From: Bacteroidia bacterium
Lineage (GTDB): Bacteria > Bacteroidota > Bacteroidia > Bacteroidales > Azobacteroidaceae
Length of the DNA stretch: 13,096 nt
Reading direction: 5' to 3'
NCBI GenBank assembly: GCA_025996895.1
Contig: BNTW01000075.1
Span: forward strand, 1-13,096
The notes beneath the pieces were generated by a model. The model had not been told where the DNA came from and did no database searches. It saw nothing but the letters and a program-made list of their open reading frames with translations. Positions 6,751 to 13,096 of this stretch are shown here, piece after piece; position 1 is the stretch's first letter; every line of letters starts with the position of its first letter. A program made the translations under genes and the position numbers.

Positions 6751-9621
6751 ATGGAAAAGGCCGAATGCAGGATTAAAGTGCTTAGAACGATATATGAGGA
6801 GTTTTCCGGAGGACAGTTGGTAGCCAAAACTACGGAGAATGAGCGGGTTGTGCTCGAATTGAGTGCCGCGCAAATGAAGGAAATGACGGAATTGAAGGCT
6901 GTTCTACAGTCCGGAATAATTATGAATTGGCTGAATGCGAAGCAAATATCAGAAAATACGTTTGAAGCGGAATTTATCGTTTTGGAGCCGAATTACTTGA
7001 TGGACATCAGTGCGCTGGCGGAATGTTTTAAGCCTTACGGACATCATTTTTTGAACTATACGCTGTCGCGTTTGCAGGCAAAAGAAACAACTTCGCCCAT
7101 TTTATTGGGAAATGCGGCGAACTTTTTCGTTGATGAATTTGTGTATGAAGACGAGCAAAATCCGGTCGATTTTATGGTTTCCTTGAAAAAATTGTTCCGG
7201 CTATATCCCTTTGAATTAACGGCTTGTAAGGATTTAAAAAATCCGAAGACGGAAAATGATTTTTTCGTGCAATGCCAAAAACATTTCCAGCATATCCGGC
7301 AGGTTGTTCAAAAGCTTTTCCCGAAAATACATATTCGGAAGGAAAACATTGTACTCGAGCCTTCGTTTATTTCCAATGCGTTGGGCTTGCAGGGACGGTT
7401 GGATATTATGCTGTCGGATTATTCACAATTTATTGAATTGAAATCGGGAAAAGCGGTCGAGGATTTCCGCAACGGTGGGGCGTTTCTTCGTTCGGCTGAA
7501 AATCATTATACGCAAATGATTTTATATTTGGCTGTACTCGAATTTAATCTGAATTTGCCGGCCGACGCTATTCAATCCTATTTATTGTATTCCAAATATC
7601 CGGTTTTGAGTCGCGAACGGCATCATCGTCCGCAGTTACAGAAAGCATTATCGCTTCGTAATCAGATTGTTGCGTGGGAATATGCTTTGCAACGCGCTAA
7701 TCGTACGGAAACGACTGAAGCGTTGTTGAATGGTATTCGGGCTTCCGAATTAAACACCGAAAAAATGACCGGAAAACTGTTTGACTGTTATTTGGCTCCC
7801 AATATCAACTGTTTTCCGCAGGCTTTCGAGAAATTGAAAGATGCCGAAAAGGCGTATTTTCTTCGGCTTTATACCTTTGTCGTCAAAGAATTATGGCTGT
7901 CGAAAGCGGGCGAACGCGAATACGAAGGCGTGAAAAAAGCATCGGTGTTGTGGAATGTTTCGTTTGCTGATAAAATTCTTGCAGGTGAATTGCTCTACGA
8001 CTTGCAAGTTACTGATAATCAAGCTGATTCGGAAACACACACCATCACATTGTCTATTCCTGAATATAAAGATTTTTATCTGCCTAATTTCCGAAACGGT
8101 GATGCAGTGGTGTTGTATGAACGCAACAGTGCGGCCGATACTGTCAATAACCGTCAGGTGTTTAAAGGCTCGATTGAACAGCTGGACACTCGCGAGTTGA
8201 CAATCCGCCTGCGTTACCGGCAAAAAAACCGCTCGGTTTGGAACGTCCGCTCCACCTACGCAGTCGAACACGATTACATGGATACCACTTATGCTTCTAT
8301 GTTTAAGGGATTTACGGCGTTTATCGAAGCTAATCAAGACCGCAAGGATTTGTTGCTGTGCAAGCGTCCGCCCGCCGAAGGGGAAATTTTTCTGTTGATT
8401 GGACCTCCGGGAACAGGTAAAACGTCTATCGCTCTCAAAAAAATGGTCGAAGACGAATTGAAAAAAAACAAGACGACGATTTTGCTGATGTCTTACACCA
8501 ACCGTGCGGTCGATGAGATTTGTAAGGCGTTGGTCGATATTCATCCCGAATTGCCGTTTATCCGTATCGGCAGCGAACTGAATTGCGCACCGGAATTTCG
8601 CCCGCAGTTGTTGGAAAACCGCTTGGAAAATTGCACCAAACGAAGTGAAGTAGCGGAATTGATGAGCCGTTGCCGGATTTTTGCAGGAACCGTCGCTTCG
8701 CTGGCAAACAAGCCGGAACTCTTTCAGTTAAAGCGGTTTGACTTGGCAATTATCGACGAAGCCACGCAGTTGTTAGAGCCGCATTTGCTGGGCATTTTGT
8801 GCGCCAAAACCAACGACGGCGCAAATTCGGTACAACGTTTTGTCCTTATCGGCGACCACAAACAGCTGCCCGCCGTTGTGTTGCAAAGCAAAGAAGAAAG
8901 CCGCGTGCAGGAAGTGGTTTTGAACGAAATGGGCTTGACGAATTTGAGCGATTCGTTGTTTGAACGGCTGTATCGAAAATATACGCAGGAAGGCTGGAAC
9001 ACCTTTTGGCATTTCCTTTCGGCGCAGGGACGCATGCACCCCGATATTGCATATTTTCCTTCGGAACAGTTTTACGAGGGAAAATTGGGTTGCGCCGGCC
9101 TGCCTCACCAAATCGAAACAGGAACGTACCGGCGGCTGAATTTTTATCCGGTGCAACCGGAAAAATGTGAAAATTCGGAAAAAACGAATTTGAACGAAGC
9201 CCGGCAAGTCGTTGCCATTTGCCGGAAAATTTTCGGGGAGTGTTTGGAAAATCAAAAACCGTTTAATCCACAACATATTGGGATTATCACGCCTTTCCGA
9301 AACCAAATCGCACTGATACGTAAGCAATTACAGGAAACAGGCATTTCAGAATTTGCCGAAATCACGGTCGATACGGTGGAACGTTTTCAGGGAAGCCAGC
9401 GCGACATCATCATTTATTCGTTCTGCATTAAAACCGAAAGCCAACTGACGGCTTTGCCGAATTGGCTGGAAGAGAACGGAAAATCCATTGACCGGAAATT
9501 GAATGTTGCACTGACACGAGCAAAAAAGCAATTGCATATCGTAGGAAATGAATTGCTTTTATCTAAAAATCCGCTCTACAAACGGCTAATCGATCATTTC
9601 AATTATACAAAAACCGTTTGA
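6751..9621 (+). CDS. Dna2-like PD-(D/E)XK nuclease / superfamily 1B helicase fusion
   Basis: A 956-residue protein with a RecB/Cas4-type nuclease and a Upf1/Dna2-like SF1 helicase in one chain. The nuclease has D218 (GRLDIML), E229-L-K231 (FIELKSGKA) and Q255-x3-Y259, the Q-x-x-x-Y motif of the RecB/Cas4 family. The helicase has Walker A GPPGTGKT (551-558), Walker B IIDEAT (667-672), motif III GDHKQLPAVV (701-710), motif IV QGRMHP (759-764), motif V TVERFQGSQRD (875-885) and motif VI NVALTRAKKQL (918-928). The order matches Dna2, which resects or trims DNA ends and flaps in replication and repair. The C-x2-C-x5-C cluster that follows the nuclease in iron-sulfur Dna2/Cas4 enzymes is not visible. 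No defence or CRISPR genes are next to it, so I infer a housekeeping repair role. It overlaps the ligase gene tail to tail by 23 bp. Confidence 0.88.
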   Translation: MEKAECRIKVLRTIYEEFSGGQLVAKTTENERVVLELSAAQMKEMTELKAVLQSGIIMNWLNAKQISENTFEAEFIVLEPNYLMDISALAECFKPYGHHFLNYTLSRLQAKETTSPILLGNAANFFVDEFVYEDEQNPVDFMVSLKKLFRLYPFELTACKDLKNPKTENDFFVQCQKHFQHIRQVVQKLFPKIHIRKENIVLEPSFISNALGLQGRLDIMLSDYSQFIELKSGKAVEDFRNGGAFLRSAENHYTQMILYLAVLEFNLNLPADAIQSYLLYSKYPVLSRERHHRPQLQKALSLRNQIVAWEYALQRANRTETTEALLNGIRASELNTEKMTGKLFDCYLAPNINCFPQAFEKLKDAEKAYFLRLYTFVVKELWLSKAGEREYEGVKKASVLWNVSFADKILAGELLYDLQVTDNQADSETHTITLSIPEYKDFYLPNFRNGDAVVLYERNSAADTVNNRQVFKGSIEQLDTRELTIRLRYRQKNRSVWNVRSTYAVEHDYMDTTYASMFKGFTAFIEANQDRKDLLLCKRPPAEGEIFLLIGPPGTGKTSIALKKMVEDELKKNKTTILLMSYTNRAVDEICKALVDIHPELPFIRIGSELNCAPEFRPQLLENRLENCTKRSEVAELMSRCRIFAGTVASLANKPELFQLKRFDLAIIDEATQLLEPHLLGILCAKTNDGANSVQRFVLIGDHKQLPAVVLQSKEESRVQEVVLNEMGLTNLSDSLFERLYRKYTQEGWNTFWHFLSAQGRMHPDIAYFPSEQFYEGKLGCAGLPHQIETGTYRRLNFYPVQPEKCENSEKTNLNEARQVVAICRKIFGECLENQKPFNPQHIGIITPFRNQIALIRKQLQETGISEFAEITVDTVERFQGSQRDIIIYSFCIKTESQLTALPNWLEENGKSIDRKLNVALTRAKKQLHIVGNELLLSKNPLYKRLIDHFNYTKTV

Positions 9622-11254
9622 TACTTTTTTTCGGTGTTTTTTCAAATTCGTTGGGATACAGCTGTATTTCGGCAATTTTTTCGTAATTGGCCACCATGCC
9701 GTTCAACGTTTCCTTATTTTTCTTCATGATTTCCACCAGATCAATTTCCGCCAATCCGGTCGAATCGACCGCTTCGTAATCAGGATAAACCAAAGCGACC
9801 AGCCGTCCGTTGCGTTCTACTACCAGACTTTCCATGACGAAAGGCAGATTGTCGAGTTTGGCCTCGATTTCTTCGGGATAAATATTTTGTCCGCTGGCAC
9901 TCAAAATCATGCTTTTGGAACGTCCGCGAATGAAAATATTATTATCTGTGTCGATTGTTCCCAAATCACCGGTTTTCAGCCAACCGTCGTCGGTGAAAAC
10001 CGCGCGCGTGGCTTCCTCGTTTTTATAATAGCCTTTCATCACATTTTGTCCTTTCACCTGAATTTCACCGGTGATAGTGTAGGGATCTTCCGAATCAATA
10101 CGCACCTGCATTATATTCAATATTTTCCCGCAGGAATGAGAAATATAATCGGGATAAAGTGTAAAACTGATTAACGGCGCACATTCAGTCATTCCGTAAC
10201 CGACAGTAACCGGAAATTTAATTTTTTGCAAAAAATCTTCCACTTCGGCATTGAGCGGCGCACCACCAATAACAAACTGTTCAAATTTTCCTCCGAAAGC
10301 AGTCATTAATTTTTTGCGGATTTGCGCATAAATCTGCGTATTCAACAGCGGAATATTTAAGGCATATTTCATTGGAACGGTGTCCAGCATGGGTAAAATC
10401 ATTTTCCGGTAGATTTTTTCCAATATCAATGGAACGGAAATAATCAAAATCGGCTTCACCTCTTCAAAAGCTTTTAAAAGGATTTTGGGTGCAGGAGTTT
10501 TGCCCAATAACGTGATATGACAACCTTCGGACAAGGCAAACAAAAACTCGAACGCCGCGCCGTAGGTATGTGCCAACGGAAGAAACGACAACATGGGGTC
10601 TTTCGGGTTCAAATTGAATATACTGTGAGCAAAAGTCAAATTTCCCGACAAGTTATTTCCGGTAATCATGACTCCTTTGCTGAAACCGGTCGTTCCGGAT
10701 GTATAATTTAAAACCAGCACCGAATCGTTGTCTAATTCAATATAATTAATGTGTTCGGGACGAAATCCGTTCGGGTATTTTTCCCGGATTTCCGCCTCTA
10801 TTCCGGCAATGACTTTATCCAATTCTTCGCCTTCGCGTTGATATTTCAACGAAAAGTCGGTCAATGAAAAGGCTGCCCGCAATTCGGGTAATTTTTCTTC
10901 TTCCAACGTTTCCCAAATCGAATCGGCAGAAAACAGGAAAACGGAGTCGGAATGATGGATGATATGGCACACATCATCGGGATTGAAATCTTGCAAAATC
11001 GGCACAATCGTCGCGCCATAAGTTACCGTCGCCATGTAAGCGATGCACCAACGTGCACTACTTTTCCCAATCAAAGCAATTTTATCCCCTGTGTTGATAT
11101 TGCTTTTTCTAAAAAGAATATGCAGTTTTTCAATTTCTTTGGCCACTTCGCCATAAGTGAAAGTGGTCGGAGTGTCGTAATCGGTAAATGCGTTGTAGTC
11201 GAAATGTTTTCTAAAACTTTCTTCAAACAACTTGATAAAATTTTCTTTTTTCAT
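9599..11254 (-). CDS. Long-chain fatty acid-CoA ligase (AMP-binding, FadD-like)
   Basis: A 551-residue member of the ANL (AMP-forming) superfamily. Such enzymes activate a carboxylic acid, here probably a long-chain fatty acid, to an acyl-adenylate and then an acyl-CoA. The A3 P-loop YTSGTTGFSKG is at 184-194, A5 GYGMTE at 352-357, A7 WLKTGD at 425-430, A8 RGRSKSMI at 443-450, and the A10 lysine region KTPKKSIKR at 539-547. The protein ends about four residues after A10, as usual for this group. I chose the ATG at 11254 (MKKENFIKLF). A GTG at 11263 would add three residues, but the ATG fits the promoter better. Substrate cannot be fixed from sequence, so no gene symbol is given. Its stop lies inside the 3' end of the helicase gene. 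Confidence 0.9.
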   Translation of the reverse strand: MKKENFIKLFEESFRKHFDYNAFTDYDTPTTFTYGEVAKEIEKLHILFRKSNINTGDKIALIGKSSARWCIAYMATVTYGATIVPILQDFNPDDVCHIIHHSDSVFLFSADSIWETLEEEKLPELRAAFSLTDFSLKYQREGEELDKVIAGIEAEIREKYPNGFRPEHINYIELDNDSVLVLNYTSGTTGFSKGVMITGNNLSGNLTFAHSIFNLNPKDPMLSFLPLAHTYGAAFEFLFALSEGCHITLLGKTPAPKILLKAFEEVKPILIISVPLILEKIYRKMILPMLDTVPMKYALNIPLLNTQIYAQIRKKLMTAFGGKFEQFVIGGAPLNAEVEDFLQKIKFPVTVGYGMTECAPLISFTLYPDYISHSCGKILNIMQVRIDSEDPYTITGEIQVKGQNVMKGYYKNEEATRAVFTDDGWLKTGDLGTIDTDNNIFIRGRSKSMILSASGQNIYPEEIEAKLDNLPFVMESLVVERNGRLVALVYPDYEAVDSTGLAEIDLVEIMKKNKETLNGMVANYEKIAEIQLYPNEFEKTPKKSIKRFLYN

Positions 11255-11279
11255 AATGCACACATTCTGAGTATTTGTG

Positions 11280-11309
11280 CAAAAATACGGAAAATTCTAT
11301 ACTTTCAAA
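11280..11309 (-). promoter_or_regulatory. Promoter of the acyl-CoA ligase gene
   Basis: The minus strand shows TTTG (11309-11306), an 18-nt spacer and TATTTTTG (11287-11280), close to the Bacteroidota -33/-7 consensus. It predicts a leader of about 20 nt to the ATG at 11254. It is divergent from the sigma-54 element 30 bp further right, so two different sigma factors would work back to back here. Confidence 0.65.
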
Positions 11310-11339
11310 AAAAATGACAGATTATTTTTTTTCTTAACT

Positions 11340-11356
11340 TTGGCACGTTCTTTGCT
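11340..11356 (+). promoter_or_regulatory. Sigma-54 (RpoN) -24/-12 promoter, right copy
   Basis: TTGGCACGTTCTTTGCT has GG (11342-11343) and GC (11354-11355) exactly 10 nt apart, a full match to TGGCACG-N4-TTGCW. Transcription should start near 11367, at the edge of the conserved leader (11369). It points right, toward the surface-protein gene 418 nt downstream of that predicted start. The overlapping TAACTTTG at 11335-11342 also matches a -7 box of the main sigma factor, but it lacks a -33 partner. The T-rich run before it resembles the sequence just upstream of the left copy. Confidence 0.78.
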
Positions 11357-11368
11357 CTATCCCCTCGT

Positions 11369-11479
11369 GTAACAATTTGTGATGCGAACAATTCTTAAAA
11401 AAAGTGTGATTTATGTTGTAAAACATATAGAATTATTTTTAAAAATGAAAAATAATATGCTACACACACACATTACTCA
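11369..11479 (+). repeat. Right copy of conserved sigma-54 leader (inverted-repeat arm)
   Basis: This is the inverted partner of 113-1. The first 60 nt differ at only three positions. A hairpin at 11412-11427 (TATGTT-GTAA-AACATA, 6 bp, GNRA-type loop) is kept in both copies, with the single difference in the loop. A weaker stem forms around GATGCGA near 11373-11392. The centre is A/T-rich and more variable, and the 3' end is a CA tract followed by TTACTCA. Conservation that begins at the predicted transcription start suggests a 5' leader or a small RNA; recent duplication of the whole segment is the alternative. Confidence 0.85.
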
Positions 11480-11492
11480 CTTGGCGGTTTAA
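11382..11492 (+). CDS. Possible 36-residue leader ORF, doubtful
   Basis: An ATG inside the conserved leader opens 36 codons, starting MRTILKKSVIYVV and ending in LHTHITHLAV before TAA. A second in-frame ATG at 11445 gives MKNNMLHTHITHLAV. Against it: the left copy of the leader has a TAA after 13 codons, so the frame is not conserved. In its favour: the frame crosses the CA tract, whose length would decide what is read downstream. With one more CA unit the frame would stay open to a TAA near 11750, but that stretch is repeat-derived and unlikely to be a real protein. Confidence 0.12.
   Translation: MRTILKKSVIYVVKHIELFLKMKNNMLHTHITHLAV
11462..11472. repeat. CA dinucleotide tract, 5 units
   Basis: Five CA units (11463-11472) with a leading A, at the same place in the leader where the left copy has six. 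This is the only length difference in my alignment of the two copies. Confidence 0.9.
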
Positions 11493-11616
11493 CAGAAATT
11501 TACACGCTATACGGCCTGTAACGCGTCTTTTTTCTCACGCGCGTAATATACAAAAAATATTTTTAATACGCAATATTTCCGGCCTCCGGCGTTGCGAAGG
11601 CGGACAACAATCTGTC

Positions 11617-11637
11617 ATTGCGGGCTTGACCCGCAAT
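11617..11637. repeat. Palindromic hairpin ATTGCGGG/CCCGCAAT
   Basis: A perfect 8-bp inverted repeat with a 5-nt loop (CTTGA). It resembles short palindromes scattered between genes in many Bacteroidota and other bacteria. There is no T-run after it, so it is not a classical terminator. Confidence 0.65.
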
Positions 11638-11654
11638 CTCCTGTTTTCCCCCAA

Positions 11655-11668
11655 CCCCCTAAAGGGGG
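11655..11668. repeat. C5/G5 hairpin
   Basis: CCCCC-TAAA-GGGGG, a perfect 5-bp stem, followed by A-rich sequence. On the minus strand this would be a stem with T-rich sequence upstream, not downstream, so terminator function is doubtful. Confidence 0.5.
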
Positions 11669-11702
11669 AGAAAAAGCCCTTGCAAAATTGTGCGCTGCCA
11701 CT

Positions 11703-11722
11703 CCCTCCCCTTCAGGGGAGGG
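11703..11722. repeat. CCCTCCCC/GGGGAGGG hairpin
   Basis: A perfect 8-bp stem with a TTCA loop, followed by a second G-rich block (GGGGAGGGG, about 11725-11733). Such CCCTCCCC-loop-GGGGAGGG units are common intergenic repeats in Bacteroidota. The strong stem lies about 60 nt before the surface gene and could pause transcription from the sigma-54 promoter. Confidence 0.6.
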
Positions 11723-11742
11723 CTGGGGAGGGGTCATTCTCA

Positions 11743-11777
11743 ACTCATAACTCATAATTCATAACTCATAACTCAAA
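11743..11777 (+). repeat. Heptamer tandem array ACTCATA
   Basis: Five consecutive 7-nt units at 11743, 11750, 11757, 11764 and 11771. The consensus is ACTCATA; the third is ATTCATA and the last ACTCAAA. The array ends 8 nt before the ATG at 11785, so copy-number change would alter the sequence just upstream of the start. Confidence 0.8.
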
Positions 11778-11784
11778 AAAAAGT

Positions 11785-13065
11785 ATGCGAAAAACAATCA
11801 AGATGAAAAACAATTTATTGCTGCTTCTGTCGGTGCTTTGCTGGCCGGTAGTAGCTCAGACTCACGACCCGACTGTTGTGCGGTTTGTGAATGTCGGTAA
11901 GATGCTCGTAGAGCAGCGGACGGATTTTCCGTCGAAGGCTGTGCTGTTTATTCCCGACGGCTTTTTGGCCGACAGCGTTTCGTCGATTGTGCAGGACGGT
12001 ATCACCGCCATCGGCGGTAATTTCTACCAGAATGCGCTGTCGAAAGTATTTAAGCTGCGTGCAGACAGTTTTACGGTCAGCACCGGAACCGTGCGGTTTA
12101 TGAGCGTGAGCGATTCCTCTAAACGGCGGACGATTGCTCTCTGGCCTGCGGGACGGACTTCTATCGCCAACCGTTATACTGCGGCCGATACTTCGGCGGT
12201 GGATTTCTTCCGGCGCGGAAATTATTACCTCGCTTTCCCGAACATCGAGATTGCGACCGATGACAGCATTCATGTCGAGGCAGTGCTGGGTATGGACGCG
12301 ATTGACATCAGGCGGACATCGATCAAAGGCGTTTTATATCTCGAAGCCAAAGCAGTGGCAAACGCGGCTACCGGCACAGCCCAGATTTTCGATGCTTCGC
12401 TTCGCGTAACCGGAAATACGGTAACCGCAGGTGCAGTGGTGATTGCAAAGTATATTTTGCCGTTTCGCGATGATTCGGGCAATAAGTATCTTTATCCGTT
12501 TGCTGCGCCCTATACCAATCAGCGAGCCGGTTATTTTGCGGGAAACTGGGTGCGCGCTCCGCAAATGGACACTTCGACCGGGCATTATGCTTATCCTTAT
12601 GCCAATAAAAAAGCGGCACAGGCCGATCATATAGACGCAAGTCAGTATGTTCGCTATGCAGACGATTATTTGACGGCTACCCGTCCGTATCTGCTTTGGT
12701 TGCAGCCCAATGGCTTCGGTTACGATTTGCCGTTTATCATCACCGGCGGGGAGGAACACGACATAGACGAGTTTATCTTCAACGGCACGCCTCACAATTT
12801 GCTCCATATAGAAGAGCAGAAATTCACCGGTAATCTCTACGAGCGGACGCCTTCTGCTGCGGGTACGAAGTATCAGTGGTTGATTGGTAACTCCTATACG
12901 GCGGCGTTGTCGATAGATTCGCTCTCTAATGCGATTATACTTTACGCGGCAAGCTTTTGTGCATTGAAATTATCAAAAAGTTGGAACTTCAGAGTCAATA
13001 AATTTTTCAATTCCGATTCATATTTTATGCAGACCGTATCAAAAAACTCGCGGATAGCCTCGTGA
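11785..13065 (+). pseudogene. N-terminal part of a large secreted surface protein, truncated by an IS
   Basis: The reading frame has 426 codons, but only about residues 1-385 (to about 12939) belong to the original gene. The rest is antisense to the transposase listed next. Residues 1-25 are a signal peptide (MKNNLLLLL core, cleavage probably after V-V-A, before QTHDP). ATG 11785 and ATG 11803 are both possible starts. The mature part is rich in beta-type sequence and Thr/Ser/Asp, with GNWVRAPQMD (253-262), GHYAYPYAN (266-274), DLPFIITGGEEHDIDEF (314-330) and WLIGNSYTAALSID (365-378). The last resembles the W-N-L-I/V-G-N-P-Y-P-S-x-I-D motif of Bacteroidota secreted proteins, many of them type IX cargo; that link is inference. 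No C-terminal sorting domain is present because the 3' part is beyond the insertion. I do not recognise a specific function. Confidence 0.7.
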
Positions 13066-13096
13066 AATATAAGAGGCGTTTCATAATACTTTCCAT
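12938..13096 (-). mobile_element. One end of an insertion sequence (continues past the right edge)
   Basis: The surface-protein reading becomes unlike itself after about 12939, and transposase coding begins at 12942 on the other strand, so the IS end lies at about 12936-12944. TA dinucleotides at 12936-12937 and 12938-12939 fit the TA target of IS630-type elements. The other end, terminal inverted repeats and target duplication are outside the window, so the exact boundary is not proved. Confidence 0.6.
12942..13096 (-). CDS. Transposase C-terminus, IS630-like (partial, 5' end beyond window)
   Basis: The minus strand reads an open frame from the right edge to TAA at 12944-12942. It gives 50 residues that begin GKYYETPLIFHEAIREFF and end LKNLLTLKFQLF plus a short tail. 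The pattern K-Y-Y-E-x-x-x-x-F-x-x-A-I-x-x-F-F followed by E-L-x-x-L-L-T-x-x-F is what I expect at the extreme C-terminus of IS630-family DDE transposases. The catalytic residues would lie outside the window. The stop is within a few bp of where the surface-protein sequence ends, which fits an IS end. Another IS family with a similar C-terminus cannot be excluded. Confidence 0.65.
   Translation of the reverse strand, partial: GKYYETPLIFHEAIREFFDTVCIKYESELKNLLTLKFQLFDNFNAQKLAA

Larger units (their letters stand above)
11493..11784. other. Non-coding gap with dispersed-type repeats before the surface gene
   Basis: No credible gene was found here. The stretch holds, in order, an A/T-rich part with an imperfect ACGCG/CGCGT hairpin (about 11520-11545), three GC-rich hairpins and a heptamer array, each listed separately. 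No perfect TAnnTTTG box was seen close to the 11785 gene, leaving the distant sigma-54 element as the best promoter candidate for it. Confidence 0.6.

Noticed and set aside
7891..8544. Minus-strand 217-codon frame inside the helicase gene, and other long frames opposite ftsH, the helicase and the TPR gene
   Set aside because: They are antisense shadows of well-supported genes, with no recognisable domains, promoters or starts of their own.
11255..11263. GTG start for the acyl-CoA ligase
   Set aside because: The ATG three codons later gives MKKENFIKLF, which fits the family better.
11335..11342. TAACTTTG as a housekeeping -7 promoter for the surface gene
   Set aside because: No TTTG lies 19-21 nt upstream, while the overlapping sigma-54 element is complete and its position matches the left copy.
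1..11479. Composite transposon or genomic island bounded by the inverted repeats
   Set aside because: There is no transposase or integrase inside, and the cargo is ordinary core metabolism and maintenance. The repeats contain promoters and leaders rather than transposon ends.
11474..11750. Long open frame after the CA tract (about 90 codons)
   Set aside because: It has no start in the present sequence and runs through palindromes and the heptamer array, so its openness is probably chance.
11617..11777. CRISPR array
   Set aside because: The repeats are different hairpins and a 7-nt array without spacers; no cas gene is nearby, and the Cas4-like motif in the helicase belongs to a Dna2-type fusion.

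Overview
The window is a piece of a Bacteroidota (probably Bacteroidales) chromosome. Three things point there. The housekeeping genes have Bacteroidota-type sequences and order (rsfS-ftsH-cdsA). Several intergenic gaps carry the Bacteroidota -33/-7 promoter form (TTTG or TTG, about 20 bp, TAnnTTTG) with no strong Shine-Dalgarno sites. The intergenic DNA at 11.6-11.8 kb holds GC-rich hairpins and an ACTCATA-type heptamer array of the kind scattered through Bacteroidota genomes. No species can be named from the sequence alone.

Layout. 1-147 is a non-coding arm with an outward (leftward) sigma-54 type promoter and a conserved leader. 148-11254 is a compact core of eight intact genes: trmN6 (-), uxuA (+), the translationally coupled operon rsfS-ftsH-cdsA (-), a secreted TPR protein (-), a Dna2-like nuclease-helicase (+) and a FadD-type acyl-CoA ligase (-). 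Genes in the core are tightly packed: there are two convergent 3' overlaps (uxuA/cdsA, 8 bp; helicase/ligase, 23 bp) and two 4-bp ATGA overlaps inside the operon. 11321-11784 is a long non-coding region holding the right arm and dispersed repeats. 11785 onward encodes the N-terminal part of a secreted surface protein, cut off by the end of an insertion sequence. The last 50 codons of the IS transposase (IS630-like, minus strand) fill the right edge.

The core genes do ordinary work: tRNA modification, hexuronate catabolism, ribosome silencing, membrane proteolysis, phospholipid synthesis, DNA repair and fatty-acid activation. The unusual part is at the borders. Positions 1-143 and 11340-11479 are an inverted pair, about 92% identical over the roughly 111-bp leader. 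Each copy has a textbook sigma-54 -24/-12 element (TTGGCACG-N4-TTGCT, GG-N10-GC) pointing outward. The strongly conserved part begins within about 3 nt of the start site predicted from the -12 element, so the conserved unit looks like promoter plus 5' leader RNA (or small RNA). It ends in a CA dinucleotide tract with 6 units in the left copy and 5 in the right. The right copy lies upstream of the broken surface-protein gene; the left copy would drive something beyond the left edge. My reading, which is inference, is a repeated sigma-54-controlled, possibly slippage-variable expression cassette for surface proteins, which also gives the core long inverted repeats through which it could invert.
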